DNA of 64,000 nt. Source: Spongilla lacustris (lineage: Eukaryota; Porifera; Demospongiae; Spongillida; Spongillidae). The notes below the pieces were generated by a model. That model saw only the letters and a list, made by a program, of their open reading frames with translations. It was not told the origin of the DNA and did not search any database. The stretch lies in assembly GCA_949361645.1 (NCBI GenBank), contig OX442435.1:5318220-5382219 (forward strand). The letters are read 5' to 3'. This document shows positions 23,570-37,305 of the stretch, piece by piece; within the stretch, counting starts at the first letter, position 1; each line of letters starts with the position of its first letter. Made by a program: the position numbers and the translations under genes.

Positions 23570-24140
23570 GTACCCCAAATTGTACAGGCCTGTACAATTT
23601 TATAGGCCTGTACCACTGTACAGGCCACTACCCCTCCCTGTACACGCCATTACCCTTGTACAGGCCTGCACCCCTGTACAAACCTGTACCCTTGTACAGT
23701 CCTGTACACCCCCCCCCCCCCCCCAGTACAGGCCTGTACCCCTGTCCAGGCTTGTACCCCTGTACCCCTCCCTGCATGTACACGCCTTTACCCCTGTACA
23801 AGCCTGTACCCACTGTACAGTCCTGTACCCCCCAACCCCCCACCCCAGTACAGGCCTGTACCCCTGTCCAGGCTTGTACCCTTGTACCCCTCCCTGTACA
23901 GGCCTGCACCCCTGTACAAGCCTGTACCCCTGTGCAGGCCTGTACACCCCCCCCCCCCCCCATACAGGGTTGTACCCTCTGTACCCCTCCCTAAACAGGG
24001 CCTGTACCCTTGTCCAGGCTTGTATCCTGTACCCCTCCCTGTACAGGCCTGTATCCCTGAGCAGGCCTGTACCCCTCCGTGAACAGTGGTACAGGCCGGC
24101 CTATACCTCTCCCTGTACCCTTTCACAGGATTGTACTGCT
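23570..24140. repeat. 18-bp palindromic GTAC minisatellite
   Basis: Dozens of variants of caggcctgtacccctgta, each built around the self-complementary tgtacaggcctgtaca. The array is interrupted by poly(C) runs at 23709-23724 and 23945-23960. The period is a multiple of three and stop codons are rare, so five or six long open frames appear on both strands; I reject them as proteins. Confidence 0.9.
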
Positions 24141-24229
24141 GTATAGTTCATGTCTCTACTCAAAGCATGACATTATAACCTCTACTGTAGTTTTGGGTGG
24201 CCATCCCTCCTGAATAGGCTGAAACATGC

Positions 24230-24575
24230 ACCCTTGCTAACACCAGGTCCCTTAATTGTTGTTGTTCTTCCTAATTCTGCCACCTCGACCGGGAGGGTTT
24301 GTAGTTGGGAATGTCCCTCCTTCCTCCTTGTCCATTTATGCCATCTGCATGTCGGCCATCACTGGGAGACGTGAAAGTGCATCAGCATTTGTGTGCTGAG
24401 TGGTACTCTTGTACCTGATATCAAGACAGGGCTAGCCTACCGCATATACCAATGCAACCATGCTGCTGTCACTGCTGGTAATCCCTTTTCTGGGTTGAGA
24501 ATGGACACCAAGGGATGGTGGTCTGTCACCAGTGTGAAATGGGGAGGAACTGTGATGTCCGGAAACATTCAGTGA
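24230..24575 (-). pseudogene. Ty3/Gypsy RNase H remnant, opposite in strand to the Gag relic
   Basis: The minus-strand translation contains HFTLVTDHHPLVSILNPEKG, then AVTAAWLHWYMR and, after a frame change, DIRYKST and NADALSRLP. This is the hallmark LVTDH(K/H)PL...NADALSRLP pattern of Ty3/Gypsy RNase H. It is truncated and frameshifted. Its orientation opposes the Gag at 22761, so the two are not a simple single insertion. Confidence 0.7.
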
Positions 24576-26007
<1,432 letters not shown>

Positions 26008-26891
26008 AGGGAAGGCCAACAGTATTGGGAGAAGGCCACCAGTACAGGGAGAAGGCCAACAGTATAGGGAGAAGGCCACCTACATGTACAGGGAGAAGGC
26101 CAACAGTATAGGGAGAAGGTCAACTGTATAGAGAGAAGGCCAACTGTATAGAGAGAAGGCCACCTATAGGGAGAAGGCCAACTGTATAGAGAGAAGGCCA
26201 CCTATAGGGAGAAGGCCAACTGTATAGAGAGAAGGCCACCTATAGGGAGAAGGCCACCTATAGGGAGAAGGCCAACAGTACAGGGAGAAGGCCAACTGTA
26301 TAGGGAGAAGGCCACCTATAGGGAGAAGGCCAACTATTGGGAGAAGGCCAACTGGATAGGGAGAAGGCCAACTGTATAGGGAGAAGGCCAACTGTATAGG
26401 GAGAAGGCCAACAGTATAGGGAGAAGGCCAACTGTATAGGGAGAAGGCCAACTGTATAGGGAGAAGGCCAACAGTATAGGGAGAAGGCCACCTATAGGGA
26501 GAAGGCCAACTGTATAGGGAGAAGGCCAACTGTATAGGGAGAAGGCCAACAGTATAGAGAGAAGGCCAACAGTATAGGGAGAAGGCCAACAGTATAGGGA
26601 GAAGGCCAACTGTATAGGGAGAAGGCCAACAGTATAGGGAGAAGGCCACCTATAGGGAGAAGGCCAACTGTATAGGGAGAAAGCCAACTGTATAGGGAGA
26701 AGGCCAACTGTATAGAGAGAAGGCCAACAGTATAGGGAGAAGGCCACCTATAGGGAGAAGGCCAACTGTACAGGGAGAAGGCCAACTGTACAGGGAGAAG
26801 GCCAACTGTATAGGGAGAAGGCCAATAGTATAGGGAGAAAGCCAACTGTATAGGGAGAAGACCAACTGTATAGGTAGTAGGCCAACAGTAT
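26008..26891. repeat. 20-bp minisatellite, locus 1
   Basis: More than 40 units of gggagaaggccaactgtata or the variants aacagtata and a 15-bp short form (acctatagggagaagg + cc). Because 20 is not a multiple of three, the units cycle through all frames and produce several long minus-strand frames (SLYCWPSPYTVGLLPI...) that are not genes. Confidence 0.95.
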
Positions 26892-28101
<1,210 letters not shown>

Positions 28102-28439
28102 AAATTATTATTATTTATATCTGATGTATGTGGATGTAAGTACCACTATGTACAGGTATAAGTGTGGACATCATTGGTGTGTGTGTCCATGTTTGAAGCA
28201 CACTCTACACAGCTCTACATCAGCGTGTGTAGTGTGCACATGATGGAGACACTTGTGAATATGTGCATCACCACCAGTAGGGCTACTACATTGAGTGTCC
28301 ACACTGTACACTGAGTGTGCGTGACTTGCAGGAAGTGTCCATGCACTAGGTGTGGTGTGTGTGTCCCACAGGTCAACTATACACATGGTAAACAAAGGGA
28401 CAGAGATGCTACACAAATGGACAATGCTCAGTGGTTCAT

Positions 28440-28985
28440 ATAGGGAGAAAGCCAACAGTATAGGGAGAAGACCAACTGTATAGGGAGAAGGCCAACTGTA
28501 TAGGAAGAAGGCCAACAGTATAGGGAGAAGGCCAATAGTATAGGGAGAAGGCCAACTGTATAGGGAGAAGGCCAACAGTATAGGGAGAAAGCCAACAGTG
28601 TAGGGAGACGGCCAACAGTATAGGGAGAAGGCCAACTGTATAGGGAGAAGACCAACTGTATAGGAAGAAGGCCAACAGTATAGGGAGAAGGCCACCTATA
28701 GGGAGAAGGCCAACTGTATAGGGAGAAGACCAACTGTATAGGAAGAAGGCCAACAGTATAGGGAGAAGGCCAACTGTATAGGGAGAAGGCCAACAGTATA
28801 GGGAGAAGGCCAACATTATAGCGAGAAGGCCAACAGTATAGGGAGCAGGCCAACAGTATAGCGAGAAGGCCACCAGTCTAACACTACAGGAAGAAGACCA
28901 ACAGTATAAGGAGACGGGCAATTAACGGTCCAACAGTACAGGGAGAATTCCATACAGTACTAGTATAGGAAGAAGGCCGTATCTC
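28440..28985. repeat. 20-bp minisatellite, locus 2
   Basis: The same unit family as 26008-26891 (gggagaaggccaacagtata and variants), about 25 copies, becoming degenerate towards 28985. The two loci lie about 1.5 kb apart in the same orientation. Confidence 0.95.
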
Positions 28986-29289
28986 CTCCCCCTTCACTGC
29001 ATCGCATGTTCTGCACATACTAAATTCAAACAGTATACTCACCAAAACACCTGAATCTCAGAAGTTGAAATCATGCAGGGCAATCCGTTTATTGCCCTGC
29101 ATGCGCCTTCACATCTCCAAAGCTGCGATTGTATATTATCGTTAATAATTCATCTGCAATTAACAGTTAACGTACGCAATAACTGTAACTTAATCCAAGA
29201 TGACGCAAGGTATTACGTTATGGCATATTGTTTATGAATAAATTATGCGCGGTAGAGAAACGAGTAGAAATTATTTTTTTGTCTTGATT
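28986..29289. other. no supportable gene
   Basis: Short unique stretch. It includes a small inverted repeat, tgcagggcaat...attgccctgca, at about 29073-29101. Confidence 0.4.
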
Positions 29290-29565
29290 TTACTGGCAGC
29301 TGCGTTGTCCACTGAAGAGCGCAAACACATGGAAAATGACCCCAAATGCAATGCCTTGGGGTGTTGTTGTATACCTCTGGTTGCAGAGTCGTATGGTGCT
29401 TGGGGAAAAGAAGCCATAGATTCATTTAAAATGCTTGCCTCCCGTCTTGCCATAACATCGGGCAAAACAAAATCAGCTGTGCTGTCTGAGCTGTACAGTA
29501 GGCTCAACCTGCACTTGGTGAGAGCGAATGCAACAGCGATCCTCTCCAGGTGGCTCCCATCTTAA
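29290..29565 (+). pseudogene. 3'-terminal fragment of an RT retroelement
   Basis: The open frame contains AALSTEERKHMENDPKC, ESYGAWGKEAIDSFKMLASR and SELYSRLNLHLVRANATAIL, ending at a natural stop (29563-29565) and followed by AT-rich sequence. The last block recurs almost identically at 46776-46912. A 5'-truncated insertion of the same family as 12360-12750. Confidence 0.65.
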
Positions 29566-30000
29566 AGTTTTATTAACTGTAGTGTGATTTAAGTGTTGTG
29601 TTTATTACATATTCTCTCTATAATTATTGTTATAATTTTCATATTATTAATATTATATTTTTAGTACGAATAGTTCATGGTATAATTATATAAAACACAG
29701 ATTCACAATCAGTGTAAATTATAAACGTGTTTAAAATTCAATTTGAAAAAAAAAGCATGATGACCGCCTATGTATGGGCCATTTCTCCATATGTACGTAC
29801 GTTTGGGTCTGGGTACGAGACTGGGGGGGGGGGGGGGGCACCGTTCTCGCTTGTGCCCCCCCCCCCCCCCCCCCCCCGCCATAAAGTAGCCAGGCCGCCA
29901 CTGCGAAAAATTAGGGACGGGGGTCCCCAGATTTCCAGAAAATACATGTAGTCCCCACTCCCCAATTTTATGGGGTCGACAAGAACCATGAAGGGACATA
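29566..30000. other. element ends and G/C runs
   Basis: 29800-29822 carries gtttgggtctgggtacgaga, the terminal repeat shared with 30496-30577. It is followed by poly(G) (29823-29838), poly(C) (29859-29878) and a hAT-like end ccaggccgccactg at 29890-29903. Confidence 0.45.
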
Positions 30001-30172
30001 CAGTGCCGGCTCGCAAGAGCAAAAAGTCACACCTCGCAAGAGCAAAAAATAAGGCGTAGCGTAACCATACTGCTTTCATCAGTAAAATTCATTTGATGAA
30101 GGCGATATCGGTAGATGAAAGCGGTATGCGCTCTTGTGAGGTGTGACTTTTCGCTCTTGCGAGCTGGCACTA
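30001..30172. mobile_element. ~170-bp MITE with ~45-base terminal inverted repeats
   Basis: The left end cagtgccggctcgcaagagc pairs with the right end (reverse complement tagtgccagctcgcaagagc). Pairing continues through aaaagtcacacctc. No clear target duplication. hAT-like by its start. Confidence 0.7.
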
Positions 30173-30495
30173 GTTCACAAACAGGCTTTCCTACAAAAAA
30201 ATACATCAATTGTGACTCTACGCTTGTAACTATTTATCAACAAAGCTGACACAAAATGGTCGCCACAGATGCGCGAGTACTTTGAAGACTGCCAATCCTC
30301 TCTACGAATCACTTGAATCCACCTTGGCGTTCTGTCTTTATTTTTTTAATGGAAAACGATACGAAACTAGGCCCAATCGCTCACTACCTCGATTTCTACA
30401 ACGTAAATTAATAACAACAACACCAAACAAGTACTATTTTACGTACACCGGTGTTGCCGTCGAAATCACTTATTCATCGTCACGCGTTTTTAGGG

Positions 30496-30577
30496 TAGTC
30501 TCGTACCCAGACCCAAATTCACGTAGCAATATCATCGCGGTAATGCTTACGTGTATTTGGGTCTGGGTACGAGACTA
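30496..30577. mobile_element. 82-bp hairpin miniature element
   Basis: Ends tagtctcgtacccagaccca / tgggtctgggtacgagacta are perfect reverse complements. Pairing continues through aat(t/a)cacgta, leaving a loop of about 20 bases. The same end sequence occurs alone at 21875 and 29800, so this is a dispersed family. Confidence 0.8.
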
Positions 30578-30699
30578 ATTTTGTGCAATGCGGTAGGTGT
30601 AACCGACTTTCCGGTTTTGTAGGTTATTCCGTTATTCGCGATTACTTATTCGCGGTGTGGTTCACCAATGGACTTACATTGCCAGGACCGTTCCAAACA

Positions 30700-31770
30700 T
30701 AGGCATGTTTTTTACACCGGTCAAACCTTATCCCATCCCTAACTGGTAGAGCTCCTCCTGGCGATCTCGAGCGACTACTTTTGTCCTTGCCTCCAAGACT
30801 AGGCGGTCTTGGCTTCACCATCCCCACCAATCTGTCAGCCATTGAGTTTGATGCTTCAATGACAGTCACAAAGCCTTTATATGACCTCATCCTGCAAAAG
30901 AAAACACACTATCCACTCAGTGTAATTGAGGCACAAATCCAGGCCAAAAAACAACTCATCAATCGAAGCAACAGCAAACCCAAGACACAGCAGCCAACCT
31001 ATTACCACAGTTGTCTGAGTCTTCCCAGAGATCAGTGGTCCTTACTCAAGAGAAGGGTGCTTCCAGCTGGCTTACCACTCTTCCTATCTCTGAACACGGC
31101 TTTGCTTTGCACAAAGGTGCCTTTCGCGATGCCCTTGCTCTTAGATATGGATGGGACCCTCCTAACACACCTTCACATTGCATCTGTGGGAAATCATTCA
31201 CTACAGAACATGCACTCTCATGTCCTACGCCACAATGAGATTCGGAACCTCATGCACTGCAAATTTGCTGTCTGAAGTGTGTCACAATGTAACCATCGAA
31301 GCAACCCTACAACCAGTTACCAGAGAAACCTTCAAACTTGCCTCTACAATCACTGACATTGGAGCAAGATCAGACATTGCAGCTGATGGCTTCTGGGGTG
31401 GCCATTTTGAAAAAACATTTTTTGATGTCAGAGTTCTCAACCCACTTGCTCCATCTAACACCACACCCACACCCAGTGCTTGCTACCGCTGACATGAAAA
31501 AGAAAAACAAAGAGCATATGAGCAACGTATCAGGGAGATTGAGCATGCCTCCTTCACCCCAATTGTACTCTCCACTACTGGTGGAATGGGTCCAATTGCA
31601 ACAACGTTTTATAAACGCCTTGCAGATCGGCTAGCTTCCAAATGGAACTCATCCTACAGCCAAACCATTGGATGGTTGCGATGCCGTCTGTCCTTTTCTC
31701 TCCTCCGCTCATCCATCCTATGCATCAGAGGAGCTCGTTCATCAAAGGGGCACACTATCCACTCAGTTGA
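30700..31770 (+). pseudogene. RT retroelement C-terminal region, frameshifted
   Basis: In order over three frames: LSLPPRLGGLGFTIPTNLSA, VTKPLYDLIL, then ALRYGWDPPNTPSHCICGKS, LLSEVCHNVTIEATLQPVT, FFDVRVLNPLAPSN and TPIVLSTTGGMGPIATTFYK followed by RLADRLASKW and LRCRLSFSLLRSSILCIRGA. This is the conserved C-terminal part of a family of animal RT polyproteins, including a Cys/His cluster (CICGKSFTTEHALSC). It is 5'-truncated with at least three frameshifts. Non-functional. Confidence 0.7.
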
Positions 31771-32276
31771 GTTCATAATCTGCCTCCCCCTGGATACAAT
31801 AATGAGCGGACGCCTATGTTGTTACATATGTAGTATTACCTGAGCACATGCGCTGAAGAAAGTCTTGGCTGAAAAAAATGCATTGTGATCGACATGCAGG
31901 TCGATCATTAAGTCCTGTATGCTATGAAGAACAGTTGTGTATACTACTTGAACATTACCGGGATTACCCTTAATTTGTTTGTATATGCTCAACAAGACAC
32001 ATGCAGACGTGCATGTTTTTTTTTTAATATTGTACAAAGGTAACAACAAATGTATCAAAACCGGCCAGTGCCAGTAAATAAAATTTCCCCCCCCCCCCCC
32101 CCCCCCCCCCCCCTTCCGCCCCTTACCCGGACGTCAGAAGAAAATTTTTCTGTTTGCAATTTTAAAAATATTTATTGACACCATTTGGTAAAAACGATCT
32201 GGTAGCTTCATTGTGCTTCATTGTGGCTTACTATGCATTCAGAACGACTGCCGAATGCGTGAGCAATAGACCAGAC
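31771..32276. other. no supportable gene; poly(C) run
   Basis: 32088-32113 is a run of 26 C. The sequence leads directly into the assembly gap. Confidence 0.4.
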
Positions 32277-32476
32277 NNNNNNNNNNNNNNNNNNNNNNNN
32301 NNNNNNNNNNNNNNNNNNNNNNNNNNNNNNNNNNNNNNNNNNNNNNNNNNNNNNNNNNNNNNNNNNNNNNNNNNNNNNNNNNNNNNNNNNNNNNNNNNNN
32401 NNNNNNNNNNNNNNNNNNNNNNNNNNNNNNNNNNNNNNNNNNNNNNNNNNNNNNNNNNNNNNNNNNNNNNNNNNNN
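32277..32476. other. assembly gap (200 N)
   Basis: Exactly 200 N, a conventional gap length. The true distance is unknown, and the adjacent repeat explains the failure to assemble. Confidence 0.99.
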
Positions 32477-33445
32477 AGGGAGGGAGGGAGGGAGGGAGGG
32501 AGGGAGGGAGGGAGGGAGGGAGGGAGGGAGGGAGGGAGGGAGGGAGGGAGGGAGGGAGGGAGGGAGGGAGGGAGGGAGGGAGGGAGGGAGGGAGGGAGGG
32601 AGGGAGGGAGGGAGGGAGGGAGGGAGGGAGGGAGGGAGGGAGGGAGGGAGGGAGGGAGGGAGGGAGGGAGGGAGGGAGGGAGGGAGGGAGGGAGGGAGGG
32701 AGGGAGGGAGGGAGGGAGGGAGGGAGGGAGGGAGGGAGGGAGGGAGGGAGGGAGGGAGGGAGGGAGGGAGGGAGGGAGGGAGGGAGGGAGGGAGGGAGGG
32801 AGGGAGGGAGGGAGGGAGGGAGGGAGGGAGGGAGGGAGGGAGGGAGGGAGGGAGGGAGGGAGGGAGGGAGGGAGGGAGGGAGGGAGGGAGGGAGGGAGGG
32901 AGGGAGGGAGGGAGGGAGGGAGGGAGGGAGGGAGGGAGGGAGGGAGGGAGGGAGGGAGGGAGGGAGGGAGGGAGGGAGGGAGGGAGGGAGGGAGGGAGGG
33001 AGGGAGGGAGGGAGGGAGGGAGGGAGGGAGGGAGGGAGGGAGGGAGGGAGGGAGGGAGGGAGGGAGGGAGGGAGGGAGGGAGGGAGGGAGGGAGGGAGGG
33101 AGGGAGGGAGGGAGGGAGGGAGGGAGGGAGGGAGGGAGGGAGGGAGGGAGGGAGGGAGGGAGGGAGGGGAGGGAGGGAGGGAGGGAGGGAGGGAGGGAGG
33201 GAGGAGGGAGGGAGGGAGGGAGGGAGGGAGGGAGGGAGGGGGGAGGGAGGGAGGGAGGGAGGGAGGGAGGGAGGGAGGGAGGGAGGGTGGAGGGAGGGAG
33301 GGAGGGTGGGAGGGAGGGTGGAGGGAGGGAGGGTGGGAGGGAGGGAGGGAGGGTGGGAGGGAGGGAGGGAGGGAGGGAGGGAGGGAGGGAGGGAGGGAGG
33401 GAGGGAGGGAGGGAGGGAGGGAGGGAGGGAGGGAGGGAGGGAGGG
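32477..33445. repeat. (GGGA)n tetranucleotide array, ~970 bp
   Basis: Nearly pure aggg units for about 690 bp, then a variant-bearing end (gggtgg, ggagg interruptions from 33169). All six frames are open (GREG or PPSL repeats), which is not evidence of coding. The purine strand could form G-quadruplexes. It begins at the gap and ends within 6 bases of a receptor exon donor. Confidence 0.98.
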
Positions 33446-33450
33446 CTCAC

Positions 33451-34990
33451 TATCCACATGATGGTCAGTTGGGTAGAGTTGTTAGCCATCACACTAGTGA
33501 TGGAGGGAGCCATTGGTCCTGGGGTGATAGAAAGGTTAAAACCATATTTATGTTAAATTAACCACAGGGACTTACTCAAAGAAGCAGTAGGCACAGTAAT
33601 GTTGGTAGGGTTACTGACCAGACCAACAACATTGGTCAGCATGACATGGATGGTGTAGTTTGAGTATGGGTGGAGGCCAGTGAGGGTAGCAGATGTGCCC
33701 ATGGGGAAGGTCTGGGACCTCGTACCATCCTGAGGGTACCTGTCCACCTCATAGCTGATGACAACAGCTGACAGGTTAGAGTAGCCATTAAACCCATTGG
33801 TCCAGCTGAGAGAGATGGAAGAGTTGTCTTTGTAGGTTACCACCAAATTAGTAGGAGGATCAGGAGTGACTGGGGAGGAGTAGAGTGAGGGGAGGAGAGT
33901 TAATGAGAAGATACGACAAAATTGTTGCCAAATATCATTGGTATCACTAGGAACAGTGGTGTCAGTAAAATATGTACACATGTTATGGTACTATCTCCAG
34001 CACCAGATAAACTTACTGCTTAGCCATACCCCCAGGCCACTCGCACATGACTCTCACCCTGCACAGTCAGCTGCACACTGCTGGAGGCCACTCCCCTCAA
34101 ATTGGAGGCAGCACAAGTGTAGGTCCCACTGTCCCCTCCCCCCACCAGGGATGATATGGTGAGGGATGTGAAGGTGGAGGTGGACTGGAGCATGAAGCGA
34201 CCCTGGGAGGAGGTAAGGACACTCCCACTGGGGAGGGTCCAGGTGATGGTGGGGACAGGGAGGCCATCAAAGGAACAGTTCAGCTGCACACTGAGGCCTT
34301 GGGGCATGAAGACAGAGGGCTGGGGAGATGTTATGTTGAGGTCTGAGGGAACAAGGGGTACATGAGGAACATGTTCCCCCAATATGGAGGACACTCACAG
34401 TAGACTACCACTAGGGTGGAGGCACTTATGGTATTAAGTCCTATGACATTCGGTATCAGCTGTGTAACACATGTGTAGTTCCCAGCAGCTGTACGGCTAG
34501 TAGAAGGTAGTGAAATGTTTGATGAGGCTGATATGTTGGTTCCATGAGGATCCAGCCATGTCTGGCCCAATACTAGAGAGGCTGAAGAAGTGATCACACT
34601 GCTGCATGCAAGGTTCAATGTATTTGTCTCATTCACATAAGTCACAACCTGAGGGACCACTAGAACAGCTATGCCCACTGTGTGAAGAGAAGGTTATGGT
34701 TCCCATCAGAGGGAACAACCCAATGGTACACTTACCATTGCTTATAACCAGGTTCATAAATAATCCTGTGTAACAAGCAACTCCTGGGCAGCCAATGAAT
34801 GTGGTAATAGGTGATGTCACATACAGTATGTAAGGTGTTGCTGCTATGGGAGCAGGTAAGGTAGGTCCAGAAGTGGACCACACATTATTGCCAGTGTTGG
34901 AGCATATCAGACACACTGGGGCAGACCGTGTGATAACAATTGTTGAACTTCCACCAATAGTGTAGTTATACAGGCATGGCTGGCTTGTAG
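33451..34990 (-). CDS. Ig/FN3 membrane receptor, middle exons (both ends missing)
   Basis: Five minus-strand exons: 34736-34990, 34399-34677, 34058-34342, 33576-33869 and 33451-33518. All have GT/AG sites and all start in phase 1 (the first four also end there), so each is a domain cassette. In order they encode: a Cys-rich segment (SAPVCLICSNTG ... IGCPGVACY); an Ig-like domain (LNLACSS ... AGNYTCVTQ); an I-set Ig domain with the full signature (VQLNCSFDGLPVPTITW ... GTYTCAASN); an FN3 domain (PDPPTNLVVTYKDNSSISLSW ... YSNYTIHVMLTN); and the start of a second FN3 (PMAPSITSVMANNSTQLTIMW). The signal peptide and upstream exons were not found to the right. The 3' part, including any transmembrane segment, lies beyond the (GGGA)n array and gap. 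Inferred role: adhesion or recognition receptor. Confidence 0.85.
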
Positions 34991-35183
34991 CTGGATGTGA
35001 ATCAGGAATGTGGTCACCATGGTAATCAGTGGAAGAGGGGAAAAGAAAAGGAACTAATCATTTCCACATGGATATGAGTTAGCACCACAAGAGGTATTCA
35101 ATTACACAATGTTATGTAATACATTTACTTCACACCATCTCTCAGAGAATTAATGTTCTTATACATGTACATGTATGGATATT

Positions 35184-35275
35184 TGTGTACCCCATAGTAC
35201 TGGTGTACCCCATAGTACTGGTGTACCCCATAGTACTGGTGTACCCCATAGTACTGGTGTACCCCATAGTACTGC
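35184..35275. repeat. 18-bp minisatellite, 5 units
   Basis: Five copies of tactggtgtaccccatag. Two further degenerate copies lie at 36645-36690, showing dispersal or an insertion within an older array. Confidence 0.9.
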
Positions 35276-35281
35276 AAAAAT

Positions 35282-35393
35282 GAAGGGAACAAGGGATCAA
35301 CGATGATACGATTTTTTAAAAATAGTCCTATATTTAGCAACATAAATATACCATTAAATTTTTCGTATCATCATTGATCCCTTGTTCACTTCC
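35282..35393. repeat. inverted repeat, 29-base arms
   Basis: gaagggaacaagggatcaac...gatacg at 35282-35310 pairs with 35364-35393 (reverse complement ggaagtgaacaagggatcaa...). It directly follows the 18-bp minisatellite. Possible MITE ends or a hairpin. Confidence 0.65.
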
Positions 35394-37104
35394 TTTTTAC
35401 ACCACCATTGCCTCCAAATCCCTTATATCTCGGCGGCAAAGTTTAGTACATATTCTGATACAGATCAAAAAGCAGTGGGGTGATTGCAAGCCGGGTCTTT
35501 GTTGATCTTCAGGACAAAGTTATTCCAGTTGCCTCCAAGTTCAGGTGAACCTTCACAGTCACACCTGCCACATTACCTGTATCAGACCCTGAAGGACCAT
35601 GGGGAAGCACTTCTTGTCCAACTTGTGAAGGCGTTAGCAAAGGGCACGGCTATACCACTCAACATTATGGATACAAGCCGCATGCATGCAATTATGCCAC
35701 TTGCGTGGGAATTGTGCAAGATGATCGTGCAAGATGATCGTGAATGTTCAGATGATATAATAATTCAGCTATAAAGAAAACACTGGATATATATATGGTT
35801 GGACCACAGCACAGCGCTGATGACCAATTATGTATCTAAAGGTAAATTGTAGAGACATAAAACTTCTACCCCTACAGTGACTGTTCTGGCAATAGTGGAC
35901 CCAGCTGCATTCTAAATTGTGGTGTGCTGGAGTATGACGATGACGAGTCTGACTTTTGATGTGACACGTGCAATATGTAGTACTTTGCCTCATGTGATGA
36001 CCATATTTGTGTACCTACATCAGAAACGTATGTGAAAATTGTCTTTTTGTATATATATTGGCGTCATTTGTAATTTCGCTTTTTAAAAAAGTATCACGTT
36101 TTAAAGCTGTATGAGAAACAAAACGAAGCTAGAAGGCAACGGGACGTCAGCTACTAGTCATCATTTTACAGATAACGATGAGTATTCGTGTTACTGCCTA
36201 AAGACTACATGTAACTCTTGATATTGACGTATGGAGGGAATTTTCAGTTCGTGAATTCAAATTGTTACATGCAGAGTTAAGCTGTTGTGGGAAGCTATAC
36301 ATGTAATGTTCGTAAAATTTTGTATACAAGATTTGGGAACAATTCAAGCACATGATCGACAATATAACAATATACGATGTATCTTTTGACCAAGCGTTGT
36401 GTGCATATGTGTGGTAAATTTTGCAGGCTACTAATTCTTCAACATGAGGTTGACCTAGTTAATGTGATCTTTTTGAAGACTATGTGGTCAGTTGTGATTC
36501 TACCAAATGGTTCTTCCCGTGTGCGTACCGAATACCAGCTAGTCAGCTACACATTACTGACTCTGTATCAACACCGACTGTGAAAACAAATACCAGTGAG
36601 ACTCGAATTTACAAAGATTGATGAAAGTCAATATGGCTGCAGTTTGTACTGGTGTACCCCATGCCTAGTACTGGTGTACCGCCCATAGTACACATATATA
36701 ATGCTAAAGAGCCAATAATTATGCTACAAAGTCACTATACCAACTGCTACTTTCATTTATACTGTACATCAATCCAAGTGCTGCTTGCATGGCTGGTGCA
36801 TGTTTACTGCCATGGTGATACATGCTACTGTGATATTGACATAAGGAAGGGGGGGGGGGGGGGGGGGGGGGGGATTGGGGAATGGAAACAACTTTTTCAT
36901 TTTGCATGCATGCCAACGTATAGTTTGTTATCAGAAACTAGCGTTTGTAAAATTTTGTGTATACAAGATTTGAGAACAGTTCAAGCTCCAAAGAGCACAT
37001 GACAATATATATCTTGTCAGTACCCAGACCAGAGATATTGTATTATACTAATAAATTATCTCACTATTATCTCTGGTGTGTACTAGACCTAGTTCATAGG
37101 TTAA
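35394..37104. other. no supportable gene
   Basis: An unrecognised plus-strand frame at 35484-35774 (SHLPHYLYQTLKDHGEALL...) has no splice or family support. 36848-36873 is poly(G). The upstream exons of the Ig/FN3 receptor may be here but were not found. Confidence 0.3.
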
Positions 37105-37305
37105 TTTCTTGTGGCAGATTATTGGTTTGGGATGCAACTTGTGTTTTTGCCCCTTCCACAGCCTCTGAAATATGTGCAGCAGCGAACCAGGCGGAGCAGA
37201 CCAAGATCAAGAAGTACAGTTACCTCACCTCCCATGCATACCATTCCTTCACACCTGTTGTGTTTGAAACCATTGGAGCCAGCAGCCCTCGCTCCATATT
37301 AGGTA
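37105..37305 (+). pseudogene. second type of RT retroelement tail
   Basis: Translation gives LLVWDATCVFAPSTASEIC, AAANQAEQTKIKKYSYL and FTPVVFETIGASSPRSI. This resembles the W-D-(A/V)-T ... A-E-xx-K-xx-KY ... F-x-P-(V/I)-x-(V/F)-E-T-x-G tail found at the end of many animal RT polyproteins. Truncated at both ends. Confidence 0.55.

Noticed and set aside
23509..24146. Overlapping plus and minus frames rich in Pro, Tyr, Thr and Cys
   Set aside because: Arise from the palindromic 18-bp minisatellite; mirrored frames on both strands indicate repeat, not gene.
26164..26865. Several long minus-strand frames (FSLYCWPSPYTVGLLPI...)
   Set aside because: Products of the 20-bp minisatellite cycling through three frames.
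32175..33513. Three 400-codon frames (GREG and PPSL repeats)
   Set aside because: They read through 200 N and a (GGGA)n array; tetranucleotide repeats without stops are open in every frame.
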